Position numbers and translations under genes: made by a program
Notes under the pieces: model-generated
What the model saw: the letters and a program-made list of their open reading frames with translations, nothing else
Databases searched by the model: none
Told to the model about the DNA's origin: nothing
Source of the DNA: an uncultured Ruminiclostridium sp.
GTDB lineage: Bacteria > Bacillota > Clostridia > Oscillospirales > Ruminococcaceae
DNA: 64,000 nucleotides
Assembly (NCBI GenBank): GCA_947629925.1
Contig: CANRFO010000005.1
Location: 62,001-126,000, forward strand
Direction: 5' to 3'
In this document: piece by piece, positions 1 to 11,233 of the stretch
How positions within the stretch are numbered: position 1 is the first letter of the stretch
Layout of the letters: each line of letters opens with the position of its first letter

Positions 1-1
1 T

Positions 2-58
2 CTGTACAGCGGCACTCTTGATCTGAAAGAGGCGATCAAAGTGGGAGAAGGTGACTGA
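2..58 (+). CDS. hisA: C-terminal end of HisA (partial)
   Basis: The first 58 bases read in one frame to a TGA and give an 18-residue tail containing LDLKEAI. That is the usual C-terminal helix of phosphoribosylformimino-5-aminoimidazole carboxamide ribotide isomerase. The body of the gene is outside the window. The call rests on this short tail plus position directly before hisF, where hisA normally lies. The hisF ribosome binding site is embedded in these last codons. Confidence 0.7.
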   Translation: MYSGTLDLKEAIKVGEGD

Positions 59-60
59 TT

Positions 61-816
61 TTGCTTGCTAAAAGAATAATACCTTGCCTTGATGTAAGAA
101 ACGGAAAAGTCGTCAAGGGCGTCAATTTTGAAGGTATCCGTGATGTGGGCGACCCAGTGAAATACGCCGAGGAATATAACCGTCAGGGCGCTGATGAAAT
201 CGTTTTTTATGATATAACGGCATCTGCGGAAGGCAGAGGTCTTATGCTTGATGTGGTCCGTGAAACTGCAAAAAGAGTTTTTGTCCCGCTTTGTGTCGGC
301 GGAGGAATAGGCAGTATCAATGATTTTCGTGAAACGCTGAGAGCAGGCGCGGATAAGGTATCGGTAAATTCACAGGCGCTTACAAATCCCGATCTTATAA
401 GTGAGGCAGCGAAAATTTTCGGAAGTCAGTGCGTTGTGGTGGGAATTGATGCAAAGCGTGACGGCAACGGCGGATATACCGTTTATCGCAACGGCGGAAG
501 AATAGATATGAAGATGGAGCTTGGCAAGTGGGTGAAGGAGATAGAAGAACGTGGTGCGGGTGAGATCTGCCTTAACTCAATGGACGCTGACGGTACAAGA
601 GCGGGATTTGATATTGAAATGCTTGATTATGTCTGCGGCAAAGTGAACATTCCTGTTATAGCAAGCGGCGGAGCAGGGAAGTTAAAGCATTTTTCAGACG
701 CTCTTATTCAAACGAATTGCTCGGCGGTACTGGCGGCATCTCTTTTTCATTTCAAAGAGCTTACAATTGAACAGGTCAAAGATGATTGCAGGAAAAATGG
801 AATTTCTGTAAGATGA
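61..816 (+). CDS. hisF: Imidazole glycerol phosphate synthase subunit HisF
   Basis: Cyclase subunit of IGP synthase; with HisH it converts PRFAR to imidazole glycerol phosphate and AICAR in histidine synthesis. At 251 residues it is normal length for this TIM barrel. The two catalytic aspartates are visible in CLDVRNGK (near residue 11) and GIDAKRDG (near 130), and phosphate-binding loops in VGGGIGS and ASGGAGK. The start is TTG, two bases after the hisA stop, with a GGGAGAAGGTG ribosome site inside the hisA tail, so the two genes are translationally close. It belongs to the hisA-hisF-hisI-hisE operon. Confidence 0.97.
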   Translation: MLAKRIIPCLDVRNGKVVKGVNFEGIRDVGDPVKYAEEYNRQGADEIVFYDITASAEGRGLMLDVVRETAKRVFVPLCVGGGIGSINDFRETLRAGADKVSVNSQALTNPDLISEAAKIFGSQCVVVGIDAKRDGNGGYTVYRNGGRIDMKMELGKWVKEIEERGAGEICLNSMDADGTRAGFDIEMLDYVCGKVNIPVIASGGAGKLKHFSDALIQTNCSAVLAASLFHFKELTIEQVKDDCRKNGISVR

Positions 817-835
817 TATGATTTACGGAGGAAGT

Positions 836-1183
836 ATGACGAATATTGATGTAAATTCTCTTGATAAATACTTTGTAAAATCTGAGCTTATTCCTGCGGT
901 AGCGTTTGATGTCGACACTAAAACCGTTCTTATGCTTGCATATATGAACAGAGAAAGTCTGAAAAAAACCCTTGAAACAGGTTATACATGGTATTGGAGC
1001 CGCTCAAGACAAGAGCTTTGGAATAAAGGAGCAACAAGCGGTCATTTGCAAAAGGTGGTTTCAATTTACAGTGATTGTGATGATGATACTTTGCTTATAA
1101 ACGTAAAGCAAACAGGCGTTGCTTGCCATACGGGCAGTTACAGCTGTTTTTTCAATAAAATATATGGAGGAAACAATGACTGA
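836..1183 (+). CDS. hisI: Phosphoribosyl-AMP cyclohydrolase HisI
   Basis: Opens the adenine ring of PR-AMP, third step of histidine synthesis. Family motifs are clear: [29 protein letters not shown], the metal-binding stretch SDCDDDT and the late cysteines in [11 protein letters not shown]. The ORF track starts at 818, but ATG at 836 follows GGAGG directly and gives the normal length (115 aa), so the later start is preferred. It lies 19 bases after hisF and overlaps hisE by 8 bases. The cyclohydrolase and pyrophosphatase are separate proteins here rather than the fused HisIE of enterobacteria. Confidence 0.95.
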   Translation: MTNIDVNSLDKYFVKSELIPAVAFDVDTKTVLMLAYMNRESLKKTLETGYTWYWSRSRQELWNKGATSGHLQKVVSIYSDCDDDTLLINVKQTGVACHTGSYSCFFNKIYGGNND

Positions 1184-1502
1184 GGTATTTGAAGAACTTT
1201 ATCAGACGGTTTTGAGCCGCAAATCAGCAAAGGAAGAGGGTTCATATACCTGCTATCTGTTTGAAAAGGGAATTGATAAAATCCTGAAAAAATGTGGCGA
1301 GGAATGTACAGAAATGGTTATCGCCGCAAAAAATGCAGATAATGAGGAGCTGAAAAACGAGATAGCAGACTTGATGTATCACATTATGGTAATGTGCGTT
1401 GAAAGAGGTCTGGAATGGAAAGATGTGGAAGATGTTCTTGCTCAACGCAGCCAAAAAACGGGCAATTTGAAAAAATTTCATCAAGTGGACAAGAACACAT
1501 AA
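1176..1502 (+). CDS. hisE: Phosphoribosyl-ATP pyrophosphatase HisE
   Basis: Hydrolyses PR-ATP to PR-AMP and pyrophosphate, second step of histidine synthesis. It is an all-alpha MazG-like NTP pyrophosphatase; the metal-binding acidic helices are visible as [15 protein letters not shown] and [12 protein letters not shown]. The 127-residue ORF in the track begins inside hisI. ATG at 1176 has a GGAGG site five bases upstream and gives a 108-residue protein of normal size. The start overlaps the hisI stop. It is the last gene of the operon, followed by a strong terminator. Confidence 0.95.
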   Translation: MTEVFEELYQTVLSRKSAKEEGSYTCYLFEKGIDKILKKCGEECTEMVIAAKNADNEELKNEIADLMYHIMVMCVERGLEWKDVEDVLAQRSQKTGNLKKFHQVDKNT

Positions 1503-1512
1503 TTCTTCTTAT

Positions 1513-1546
1513 AAAAAAGTGATTGCTTTATGCAATCACTTTTTTA
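1513..1546 (+). terminator. Rho-independent terminator of the his operon
   Basis: AAAAAAGTGATTGC and GCAATCACTTTTTT form a 14-bp perfect stem around a five-base loop, beginning 11 bases after the hisE stop and ending in a T run. The flanking A/T runs would let it work in both directions. Confidence 0.92.
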
Positions 1547-1968
1547 TAACTTCGCACAAAGAATGGCAATCTAAATTTCAATAAAACATACGAATTATAA
1601 TAAAATTGATACCCCGCTCGTCATGCCCGTCAACATCGTGCTTTTACCAATCTTGATTTTCTGAATCAGCCGCACAAGCATCATTGTGCAGTCAAGTTCC
1701 TCAATTCGTGTACAGTACTGAATCAAGTCGAAATGGTCAAATCGGGTAAAGAACTATATGAATGCCGAAATATTTTTACCGCCGCAGACCTTGTGTACGG
1801 CGAAAAGGAAATGTACACTGTCCGTCCTTACCGTGTTCAGGGTATAATCATGTTTCTTGCAGGAATAAGCGACCTTACAGACAGCGATATTCCAAGAGCA
1901 GTTGGACCGAGTAAAACTGAAAAATACCCGATACATAAGTGTTAATAGTGACAAGTAACTATTTTGCC
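1547..1968. other. Gene-poor boundary between his operon and mobile remnant
   Basis: No convincing gene. A plus-strand frame (1733-1945, 70 codons) and a minus-strand frame overlap here. Neither has a good ribosome site or a recognised domain. The part before 1740 read on the minus strand gives a short protein-like stretch without a start. I take this as degraded sequence at the outer edge of the decayed transposon, but the edge itself cannot be located. Confidence 0.4.
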
Positions 1969-3736
<1,768 letters not shown>

Positions 3737-3937
3737 TTTCCGCCATTCCTCCGGAAGATAGATTGGCGGGTCGAAAACGGGGGGCGGAGCTCCTTACCTA
3801 TGCCCATAACTTTTTTACTGAACTGTGGAAGCGAAAAACTGCCAAAGAAACCCTGATTGCGTTTGAAAAGCAGTGACGGCATTGCGGCAGGACGGGGGAT
3901 TTGATATAACTTATGTGCGTTTTCCAAATCATTTCTT

Positions 3938-5581
3938 TTATTGAGCCACTGTATAAAGCGCATAGAAATAGCCTTTCTTGTCCATCAAATCATCAAACAT
4001 TCCGGATTCGACGATATGGCCGTCTTTTAGAACAATGATGCCGTCATACTGCTTTAGGAGCGATTCTACTAATGAGTGAGTTACGACGATGCGAGTGATG
4101 CCGTCTAATTTCAATATATCGCCGGTCACTTGATATGCTGTCTGTGCGTCAAGTGCCGCAGTCACTTCATCGGCAAGCAAAACCGATGATTTTTGCAAGA
4201 GGCTCCGGGCAATGGCGATGCGCTGCTTCTCGCCGCCGGACAGGTTCTTACCGTTCTCGCCGCACAGGTAGTCCCCGCCGCGCTCGTTTATGAGCCGCGA
4301 TAGCCCCGAAAGCTCAATTGCCCTATCCACATCGGCGGTCGGGAAGTCTCGAAACATGGTAATGTTGTCGCGGATAGAGGCGTCAAACACAAACACATTT
4401 TGCTCGACCATTGAAACCAACTCATAGAGTGACTTACTGCTGATTCCCATAAGCTCTGTGCTGTCGTAGCATATCGCTCCCTTGTAGTCGTGGCGCGACG
4501 CCATCATAAGCTTCAAGAGCGTAGATTTCCCACTGCCGGAATTGCCAACAATGGCATAGCTCTTTCCTGCCTTAAAATCTATATTAATGTCGTGCAGTAT
4601 CTCATTGTCCTGCTCATAGCCGAAGCACAGATTATGTACTGAAATGCCGTTTTCCAAACAGTTGGGGATGTCTTTTCCTTCGTCGCGGACATTTAACTCT
4701 AACGTCCGCGCCATTTTGTCAACGAGGCCGAGCGCCGCCCGCCTTGAAGCCAACAGCTCCGGCATTTGGCTGACAACAGTGATCACCGCACCGGTCAGAT
4801 CCATAAAAACAAACAGGATACCCGGCGTAATGCCCCAGCCCAGATAGGCCAGTACCGCACCGGCGAGAAATGTCCCCATCTGAGCGGAAAAACCCGCAAT
4901 GCCGCCTATCATTCCGAGAAGAACGCTGATCCTTCGCTTCTGGCATTTGGCGGTTTCCACAGCTGAGCTGCTTTGCTCCAAAAGGCTGACGGCGGCGCCC
5001 TCCGCGCGGAAGCTTTTTATGACGGAGAAGCCGCTGAGGATGTCCTTGAGAGATGCGGTAAATTCGCCGTTCTTCTCCGATACAGCTTTCTCCACCTTCT
5101 CCATACGCGCCCCCTCCCGCATGGAGGCGAGGAACGGCAGAGCGCACAGGCCGATGGCAATGGCGGCAAGGATCGGGCTGTACAGCAGCATCAGAACCAC
5201 TGCGCCAGCCGCCCAGACAATATTAAAAACAAGAACATACTGCTTTTCAAGATAGTTTGTCTCTACGGAAGTCAAATCGTTTGAAAACGCGGAGATGTAT
5301 GTGCTTGTGGCCTCGCTCTGAAAGGACGCGATACTCTTCCGTGTCAGCTCCCGGAATGCGAAGCTTTTGAACTGTGACAGCGCTTTTTTCATAAACTGTG
5401 GCTGCGCCCAATACTGAAGTCCTTTGATCGGTATGATTAAGAGGATAATGCCGGTTGTCAGTACAGCCAGCACACTGAGGGACAACGCGCCCGGCTCGCC
5501 GGACACATTGTCGACAAGCTGCTGAATGAGCCATGCTGCCGCCAGATTCAGCACACTGAACAGGATGGAAGTAAGGAGCAT
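3938..5581 (-). CDS. ABC exporter half-transporter (membrane + ATPase), N terminus probably frameshifted
   Basis: Type I exporter: about six membrane segments in residues 1-280, then a nucleotide-binding domain. Walker A GNSGSGKS, signature LSGGEKQR, Walker B VLLADE followed by the D-loop SALD-like TAALD, and the switch histidine in VVTHS are all intact. Such proteins work as dimers to export peptides, lipids or drugs; the substrate is unknown. The annotated ATG has no ribosome site and follows an in-frame TAA by five codons. In another frame just upstream, MFFRGNKLAYA reads like the missing start of the first membrane helix, so a small indel near 5583-5590 is suspected. It lies downstream of the HTH-TPR regulator on the same strand, in the same GC-rich island. 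Confidence 0.85.
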   Translation of the reverse strand: MLLTSILFSVLNLAAAWLIQQLVDNVSGEPGALSLSVLAVLTTGIILLIIPIKGLQYWAQPQFMKKALSQFKSFAFRELTRKSIASFQSEATSTYISAFSNDLTSVETNYLEKQYVLVFNIVWAAGAVVLMLLYSPILAAIAIGLCALPFLASMREGARMEKVEKAVSEKNGEFTASLKDILSGFSVIKSFRAEGAAVSLLEQSSSAVETAKCQKRRISVLLGMIGGIAGFSAQMGTFLAGAVLAYLGWGITPGILFVFMDLTGAVITVVSQMPELLASRRAALGLVDKMARTLELNVRDEGKDIPNCLENGISVHNLCFGYEQDNEILHDINIDFKAGKSYAIVGNSGSGKSTLLKLMMASRHDYKGAICYDSTELMGISSKSLYELVSMVEQNVFVFDASIRDNITMFRDFPTADVDRAIELSGLSRLINERGGDYLCGENGKNLSGGEKQRIAIARSLLQKSSVLLADEVTAALDAQTAYQVTGDILKLDGITRIVVTHSLVESLLKQYDGIIVLKDGHIVESGMFDDLMDKKGYFYALYTVAQ

Positions 5582-5641
5582 GGCGCATACGCCAGTTTAT
5601 TCCCTCTGAAAAACATGGAAATATATTCTCTGCGCAAGGTC

Positions 5642-6715
5642 TTATTCTTCACTTGTGATTTCCTCCCACATCCGGCTGAGAGATTCGTTTTCCAGAGAGT
5701 TTACCGTTTTGGCGACTGTTTCCGCGGCGGTGCTGCCTAAGCTGTCGAAGGCTGTCTGTTGTTTTACCGTGCTTACAAAGCGCAGGCTGTCAGCGGAATA
5801 GCGGGGACTCCGGTCAAATTCCTCCGCCAGCTTTTTTGCCGCCAGCAGGGAGCCCCGCGCTTCATCGGGTCTTCCCAGCTTCATCTGCGCGTGGGCAAGG
5901 CCGGCGTAGAAGGCCGCGCAGGGCTTGTCGAAAAGATTGCTCTTTCCATCCGCCTTAAGCCCCGCGAAGTAATCCAGCGCCAGCTTGAGAATCGAAGCGC
6001 CAGAGGCATAGTCGTCCCGCTTGAAGTACACGTTCAAAAAGCCGCTCACGATCCGTATCAGCATTGCCGATACGGAAACAAGCGCCGAGGAGAGAACCTC
6101 CACCGCCTCCTCAGGGCGGTTGCAGAAGGCCGCGAGAGACTGCCCGATCACATCGTCGTTGATGCCGCGCGGGTTGTTGCTTTTCAGCAGCTCCAGGGCC
6201 TTTTCCTCCTCGCCAAGCTCGGAATACGCACCTGCCATGTCGTATGTGATGGAAAATTCGCTGATTTTCGGGTCGGTATTCTGCCCCAGCAAAAGGATTG
6301 CGCGCTCCATCAGTTCGATGGAACGCCGAAGCAGCGGCTTCTCGATGCTCATCAGCCCAAAAAGGTAGTAGAGCTTCGCGCTTTGATACACGATGTCAAA
6401 GCAGTTTGGATAGCGCAGCAGCGCTTTTTCCGCCTCGGCAAGTCCGTCCGTATCCCTGTTTTGTAAACACTCCCTGAGCCGGGCGGCCGTGTCGGCCTGC
6501 TTGTTGCTTTTCACATTATAGCCGAGCAGGACATCCACCGATGTATCAAACAAGTCAGCAAGTTCAACGAGCAGCGTCAAATCAGGCGCGGATAAGTTCG
6601 CCTCCCATTTATAGACTGCCCCAACGGTAACACCCAACGCATCCGCCAACTGCTGCTGTGTCAGTGATCGCGCCTTTCGGAACGCACGAATGGTATCGGC
6701 CAGATTTATTTTCAT
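5642..6715 (-). CDS. HTH (XRE/Cro-type) regulator with TPR-like C-terminal region
   Basis: Residues 5-60 form a Cro/C1-type DNA-binding domain (LTQQQLADALGVTVGAVYKW). The remaining 290 residues are helical with TPR-like repeats such as AYSELGEEEKALELL and GLAHAQMKLGRPDEAR. This layout resembles peptide-sensing regulators (RRNPP-like), though no ligand can be inferred. The start chosen is ATG at 6715, seven bases after GGGAGG; the track start at 6781 lacks a site. The stop lies about 60 bases before the ABC exporter, so the regulator and exporter are probably co-transcribed. GC content matches the exporter and recombinase rather than the flanking genes, indicating acquisition by transfer. Confidence 0.85.
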   Translation of the reverse strand: MKINLADTIRAFRKARSLTQQQLADALGVTVGAVYKWEANLSAPDLTLLVELADLFDTSVDVLLGYNVKSNKQADTAARLRECLQNRDTDGLAEAEKALLRYPNCFDIVYQSAKLYYLFGLMSIEKPLLRRSIELMERAILLLGQNTDPKISEFSITYDMAGAYSELGEEEKALELLKSNNPRGINDDVIGQSLAAFCNRPEEAVEVLSSALVSVSAMLIRIVSGFLNVYFKRDDYASGASILKLALDYFAGLKADGKSNLFDKPCAAFYAGLAHAQMKLGRPDEARGSLLAAKKLAEEFDRSPRYSADSLRFVSTVKQQTAFDSLGSTAAETVAKTVNSLENESLSRMWEEITSEE

Positions 6716-6748
6716 TACAAATCCTCCCTGGATTCGGTATTTGATAAT

Positions 6749-6777
6749 ATTATACCAGCTTTTTTCTGTTTTTGAAC
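6749..6777 (-). promoter_or_regulatory. Putative promoter of the HTH-ABC pair
   Basis: On the minus strand a perfect TATAAT (-10) lies 33 bases before the ATG of the HTH gene. A weak TTCAAA/GTTCAA-like -35 lies 16-17 bases further upstream. Only the -10 is convincing. Confidence 0.5.
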
Positions 6778-6855
6778 ACACCGTTCGTATAATTTAGAGA
6801 GAAATAATTATACTGTTAGTATGGGTATGTCCTTATATGAGACCAAGTAGGCAGT

Positions 6856-6899
6856 AAAAAAAGCTCTCTCTGATCATCTATAATCAGAGAGAGCTTTTT
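6856..6899 (-). terminator. Terminator after the GH43-GH13-AKR operon
   Basis: AAAAAGCTCTCTCTGAT and ATCAGAGAGAGCTTTTT form a 17-bp perfect stem with an eight-base loop, flanked by A/T runs. On the minus strand it ends the transcript coming from the aldo/keto reductase gene, about 130 bases past its stop. It also separates that operon from the HTH promoter. Confidence 0.9.
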
Positions 6900-7029
6900 G
6901 CACCCGAAACCGTCAACCGACCGTTGATAAGTTTGATCAGTTCCTTATCACCATCAAGCCAAAGTATCGGGTATTTTTATTTATCTCCTGAAAATTTTAC
7001 ATCGGTACATCGTTCTTACCTTCAAAGAT

Positions 7030-8130
7030 TTACAGCTTCTCCTTCATCTCGCTCATCAGCGCAGGAATATCTATCCCCTGCGGGCAGTGTTTTGTGCATT
7101 CTCCGCACCCAAGACAGTCCTTAGGCGTAGGCTTGTCGCTGTTCCTCAGCCCGTGAAGCGCCCATTCGCCGTTTATGCGGTAATCGTTGCACACCGTCAT
7201 CATTCGGGGAATATCTATCTGTGACGGGCAGTTATCACAGCAGTAGCGGCAGCCTGTGCAAGGCACCTGTATCTGACTTTTGAACATATCGCACGCCTTG
7301 AACAACAGTTTTTCTTCTTCATCAGAAAGCGCGCTTCCGTCAGAAAAAGTATTGATATTGTCACTTACCTGCTCCATGTTTGACATACCGCTCAATACCA
7401 CCTGCACCTGCGGCAGTCTTTTCACCCATCTAAACGCCCAGCTTGCTATGCTCCAGTCGGGGTGAGCCTCTTTAAGCACCGCCTCTGCTTCGGGAGTAAG
7501 CGAAGCCAGCCTTCCGCCTCTTACAGGTTCCATAACTATAATGGGAACGTTTCTTTCCGCCAAAATTTCATATTCGCCCTTTGCACCACCGAAAAGCCAG
7601 TCATAGTAGTTTAGCTGTATCTGTGTGAAATCCCAATTCTCCAGATCCGAGAACTTTCTCAAGACCTCGTGAGAGGCGTGAGCGGAAAATCCCAGATACT
7701 TTATCTTTCCCTGTTTTTTCAATTCCTTGAAATAATCGATGCACCCGCATTTTATGTAGTCCTGATAGTTTCCGTCGCCCATGGCGTGAAGCAGATAGAA
7801 GTCAAAATGATCGGTGTTGCATCGTTTGAGCTGTTCCTCAAAAACTGCATTATAGTCGGGATTTGCGCCATAATTGAACTTTGTCGCCAGATAATAGCTG
7901 TCCCTGTCGTAGTCAGACAGAATTTCCCCCAGAAACCTTTCCGAATCCCCGCCGTTGTAAACATAGGCGGTATCGTAATAGTTTACACCGCTTTTCATAG
8001 TAAGGTCGATCATCTCCCGACCTTTTTCTCTGTCGATAGGATTTCCCGGCAGATCAAATCTTTGCGGCAGTCTCATATTTCCCATTCCCAGTCTTGAAAG
8101 GGAAATATTTTTAAAGCTTTTAAATTCCAT
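7030..8130 (-). CDS. Aldo/keto reductase with C-terminal 4Fe-4S ferredoxin domain
   Basis: Residues 1-270 are an AKR (beta/alpha)8 barrel with the catalytic tetrad pieces YYDTAYVYNGG (Asp, Tyr), a Lys in ATKFNYG and a His in FYLLHAMGD. Residues 285-366 carry two cysteine clusters, CTGCRYCCDNCP and CLGCGECTKHCP, typical of two 4Fe-4S clusters. This is a common anaerobe form of AKR; the sugar or aldehyde substrate is unknown. An AAAGGAAAA ribosome site precedes the ATG. The gene starts 12 bases after the GH13 stop and is the last gene of the glycoside hydrolase operon, so a role in handling released sugars is a reasonable inference. Confidence 0.9.
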   Translation of the reverse strand: MEFKSFKNISLSRLGMGNMRLPQRFDLPGNPIDREKGREMIDLTMKSGVNYYDTAYVYNGGDSERFLGEILSDYDRDSYYLATKFNYGANPDYNAVFEEQLKRCNTDHFDFYLLHAMGDGNYQDYIKCGCIDYFKELKKQGKIKYLGFSAHASHEVLRKFSDLENWDFTQIQLNYYDWLFGGAKGEYEILAERNVPIIVMEPVRGGRLASLTPEAEAVLKEAHPDWSIASWAFRWVKRLPQVQVVLSGMSNMEQVSDNINTFSDGSALSDEEEKLLFKACDMFKSQIQVPCTGCRYCCDNCPSQIDIPRMMTVCNDYRINGEWALHGLRNSDKPTPKDCLGCGECTKHCPQGIDIPALMSEMKEKL

Positions 8131-8142
8131 AATTTTTCCTTT

Positions 8143-9684
8143 CTACAATACCTTTACTATTTCGGCGCTCTGTGGCGCGGCTGTTATGATTCCGTTTTTG
8201 GCGGTTATTTCTTCTCCGATACGATAGATCATTTCTCCTATCCACATTTTAAACGGGAACGAGCATTCTTTATCCGACGGATTTATTACCACCAGTATTT
8301 TTTCGTTTTCACAGCTTCGGATATAAGCTAAAGGACAACAATTTTCCTTTGCATATACAAATTCTATTTTACCGTTGTTCTGAAGCGGTTTGCAGCTTTG
8401 TCTCACCTTGATAAGATTTCTTATTTCATTCAGCAGGGAATCGTCGTTTTTTATATTTTCCTCCGCCGTCGGTCTGTTTTCATCAGGATCAAGCGGGATA
8501 TAAAGCTTTTCAGGAGAAGCGCTGCTGAACCCTGCGTTTGCCGAATTGTCCCACTGCATTGGTGAGCGTGAGCCTGTTCTTCCGTATCCTCCCTCAACTG
8601 AAGTAAGCCCTTCAACATATTTCATACCTATTTCGTCGCCGTAATAGATAAACGGAGCGCCCGGCATTGTGAGCAAAAATGCGAAGCATATTTTCAGTTC
8701 GTCTGTATCAAATTTCCTCGCCAGTCTGTCCATATCGTGATTTCCAGACGGTATGCAGATAAGCCCCTTTTTACCGCTTTTGCTGTAATTTTCGCTGTAT
8801 TTTTTTACGAACTCCGCCGCGTTTCCTTTTCCGCGTTTTGAAAAGAACGGCTCCTCACAGCGGAACAAATCGTTATATCTTGAAGATCCGAAATGAAGCA
8901 GAAAGTCCATATGAAACCCTGCTTCGAGAGATTTGTCAGGCTCGCCCCATTCGGATACCAGTACCGCGTTGGGAAACTCTTTGTCCAGAAAAGCTCTTAC
9001 ATTTTTCCACAGCCCTATATTTCCTTTTCCGTCAACGTCGTTTTTCACCAATGAAGCCGCCATATCGACGCGAAATCCGTCGCACCCCATTTTGAGCCAG
9101 AATCTCATAACATCCTTCATAGCTTCAAGAGTAGCTTTAGGCGCTTCATCGTCCACGGACATCTGCCACGGTTTTGAAGGCTTGTAGTACCCGTAGTTTA
9201 ACGCAGGCTGTGTTGAAAAGAAATTTACAGCGCAGCAGCCGTCCCTTTGGGAGATACCTCTTATGCAGTTCATACCGTCAGGCTGTTCCCACACGCTGTC
9301 CGTCCACACATACCTGTCTGAAAACTGATTTTTCTCAGGCTTCATCGACTCCTTGAACCACTTATGCTCCACCGACGTATGCCCCGGTACTAGATCTAAC
9401 AGTATATGCATTTTCTTTTTATGAACTTCATTGAACAGCCGCTTTATATCCTGATTTGTTCCATATCTTGGCGCAACGGTATAATAGTCCTCAACATCAT
9501 ATCCCGCGTCACAGAATGGCGAAACAAAGCAGGGATTGAGCCATATCGCGTTGCAGCCTATGTCCTTGATATAATCCAGTTTTGATATTATTCCGAGAAT
9601 ATCGCCTATTCCGTCTCCGTCAGAGTCGCAGAAGGACTGAGGATATATCTGATAAAAAACAGCATTGTCAAGCCATTTTGCCAT
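8143..9684 (-). CDS. GH13 alpha-amylase-family glycoside hydrolase
   Basis: A 513-residue cytoplasmic protein (no signal peptide) with the GH13 barrel. The start is NAVFYQIYPQSFCDSDGDG; region I is DLVPGHTS, region II GFRVDMAAS with the nucleophile Asp, region III VSEWGEP with the acid/base Glu, and region IV PSGNHDMDR with the transition-state Asp. Family members of this shape act on alpha-glucosides such as isomalto- or malto-oligosaccharides; the exact specificity cannot be read. ATG at 9684 has an AGGAG site eight bases upstream; the longer track ORF runs back into the GH43 gene. It sits between GH43 and the aldo/keto reductase in one operon. Confidence 0.92.
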   Translation of the reverse strand: MAKWLDNAVFYQIYPQSFCDSDGDGIGDILGIISKLDYIKDIGCNAIWLNPCFVSPFCDAGYDVEDYYTVAPRYGTNQDIKRLFNEVHKKKMHILLDLVPGHTSVEHKWFKESMKPEKNQFSDRYVWTDSVWEQPDGMNCIRGISQRDGCCAVNFFSTQPALNYGYYKPSKPWQMSVDDEAPKATLEAMKDVMRFWLKMGCDGFRVDMAASLVKNDVDGKGNIGLWKNVRAFLDKEFPNAVLVSEWGEPDKSLEAGFHMDFLLHFGSSRYNDLFRCEEPFFSKRGKGNAAEFVKKYSENYSKSGKKGLICIPSGNHDMDRLARKFDTDELKICFAFLLTMPGAPFIYYGDEIGMKYVEGLTSVEGGYGRTGSRSPMQWDNSANAGFSSASPEKLYIPLDPDENRPTAEENIKNDDSLLNEIRNLIKVRQSCKPLQNNGKIEFVYAKENCCPLAYIRSCENEKILVVINPSDKECSFPFKMWIGEMIYRIGEEITAKNGIITAAPQSAEIVKVL

Positions 9685-9698
9685 ATAAAACACTCCTT

Positions 9699-11180
9699 TT
9701 ATAAAATAGTGAACTCGGCTGTTCCGCCATTGATGTCCTCGCAGAACACGCCTATAATAACTCCCGTAAATCCCTCGCAGACCTCGCTGCTGAGATATTT
9801 TGACTCCATTCCTCCAATCTGTACCCACTGTCCTTTTTCAAATCCGTACAGCTTGTAATACTGCGCCTGCGCCTCAATTTTCAGTTTAAGCTCATTTGTT
9901 TCGATCGTATTCGTCGCCAATGCTACGCCGCCGATATTGATGATACCGCTTACAGTACAGCTTTCTCCGTTTTTCTCCGCCACAACGTCATAGTGGTCGT
10001 TCTCGTCCATATAAACGGTCAGCCCGCACCTCATACCTTCCGAAACAGAATTTACATTCACCTCAACTTCAGCTGTGCAGTCAAATTCCTTCTGCCTAAC
10101 GCCCGCAAAGGTGACGTTCCCTCTGCTGTTCAGCTTGCTTTCCGTGCCTCTCAGCTTCAGCACGTTCCCCTCAAAGCTGTAATTGCTGTGATCGGGACGC
10201 CTTATATAGCATGCCTCTTTTTCCGAAAAGCTCCACTTATAAGCGGGATATTCCACGTCGGGAATACTCCTGCAAACGCCGTTTTCCAGTTCAAACCCAC
10301 ATCGGCTTGTACCGTCGCTGCCCACTTTAAGCCAGCCGTTTTCGTCAAAGAACACAGGCTCAAGGAACACCTCACGCCCCAGATGATGAAACTGCCGCCA
10401 CATATTTATCTGCCTGAACGCCAGATTTACCATCCACCATTGACCGCTTCCGTCCTGAACGATGTCTGCGTGACCCGCTCCCTGCACCGTATATCCGCCT
10501 AAATGACGGTTTGTAAGTATGGGATTATGCGGGCAGCCCTCATAAGGACCAAACGGCTCTCTGCTCCTGAACATACACTCGGTATGCCCGTATTCGGTTC
10601 CGCCCTCCGCCGCTAAGAGATAATAATATTCTCCGATATGATACAGGTGAGGAGCTTCAAGAAATCTTCCTCCGCTCCCTTTGGAAATGCATTTGCAGGG
10701 ACCAAGCACCTTTCCCGTTTCAATATCTATCTCGCACAGGGAAACTCCGTTCTCTCCATTATCGTCCTCGCCGTTGCTCATAAAGTATACCTTGTCCCCG
10801 TCAAACAGCAGAGAAGGGTCAATGCCCCCTCTGTCCACCAAAACAGGCTCCGACCATTCTCCGTTTATGTCGTCCGTATAAACGTAAAAATTCCCGTCGC
10901 CGCTGGTATTTGTGACAACAACGTAAAATCTCCCCTTGTTGTATCTTATGGTAGGAGCAAATAAGCCGCCCGACGGATCAACGCCGTTCAGATCAAGCTG
11001 TGAAGTTCTTGTTATACAGTGTCCTATCTGTTCCCAATCGACCAGATTTCTGCTTTTAAAAAGCGGGAGACCGGGGAAAAACTGAAAGCTGCTGCAAACC
11101 AGATAAAAGTACCCGTCATCCGCCCTGCAAACGCTTGGGTCAGGATAAAATCCTCTTATCACAGGATTTATATATTTCAT
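9699..11180 (-). CDS. GH43 family beta-xylosidase / alpha-L-arabinofuranosidase
   Basis: N-terminal five-bladed propeller of about 300 residues. The general-base Asp is in GFYPDPSV, the pKa-modulating Asp in GGIDPSLLF, and the acid Glu in FLEAPHLY. Residues 320-493 form a beta-sandwich domain typical of GH43 beta-xylosidases. There is no signal peptide, so it should cleave imported xylo- or arabino-oligosaccharides in the cytoplasm. GGAGG lies directly before the ATG, and a consensus promoter lies 54 bases further out. It is the first gene of the operon with GH13 and the aldo/keto reductase, with a 14-base gap to GH13. Confidence 0.92.
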   Translation of the reverse strand: MKYINPVIRGFYPDPSVCRADDGYFYLVCSSFQFFPGLPLFKSRNLVDWEQIGHCITRTSQLDLNGVDPSGGLFAPTIRYNKGRFYVVVTNTSGDGNFYVYTDDINGEWSEPVLVDRGGIDPSLLFDGDKVYFMSNGEDDNGENGVSLCEIDIETGKVLGPCKCISKGSGGRFLEAPHLYHIGEYYYLLAAEGGTEYGHTECMFRSREPFGPYEGCPHNPILTNRHLGGYTVQGAGHADIVQDGSGQWWMVNLAFRQINMWRQFHHLGREVFLEPVFFDENGWLKVGSDGTSRCGFELENGVCRSIPDVEYPAYKWSFSEKEACYIRRPDHSNYSFEGNVLKLRGTESKLNSRGNVTFAGVRQKEFDCTAEVEVNVNSVSEGMRCGLTVYMDENDHYDVVAEKNGESCTVSGIINIGGVALATNTIETNELKLKIEAQAQYYKLYGFEKGQWVQIGGMESKYLSSEVCEGFTGVIIGVFCEDINGGTAEFTIL

Positions 11181-11233
11181 GTGTTCCTCCTGTTGTAATA
11201 AAATGACATAAACAAGGTTGTTTGAATAATTTT

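Noticed and set aside
1733-1945. 70-codon plus-strand ORF near the recombinase
   Set aside because: No ribosome site, no recognised domain, and overlapped by an equally open minus-strand frame; treated as decayed sequence.
5759-6466. 235-codon plus-strand ORF
   Set aside because: It lies antisense within the GC-rich HTH-TPR gene; long shadow frames are expected there and the sequence has no domain or ribosome site.
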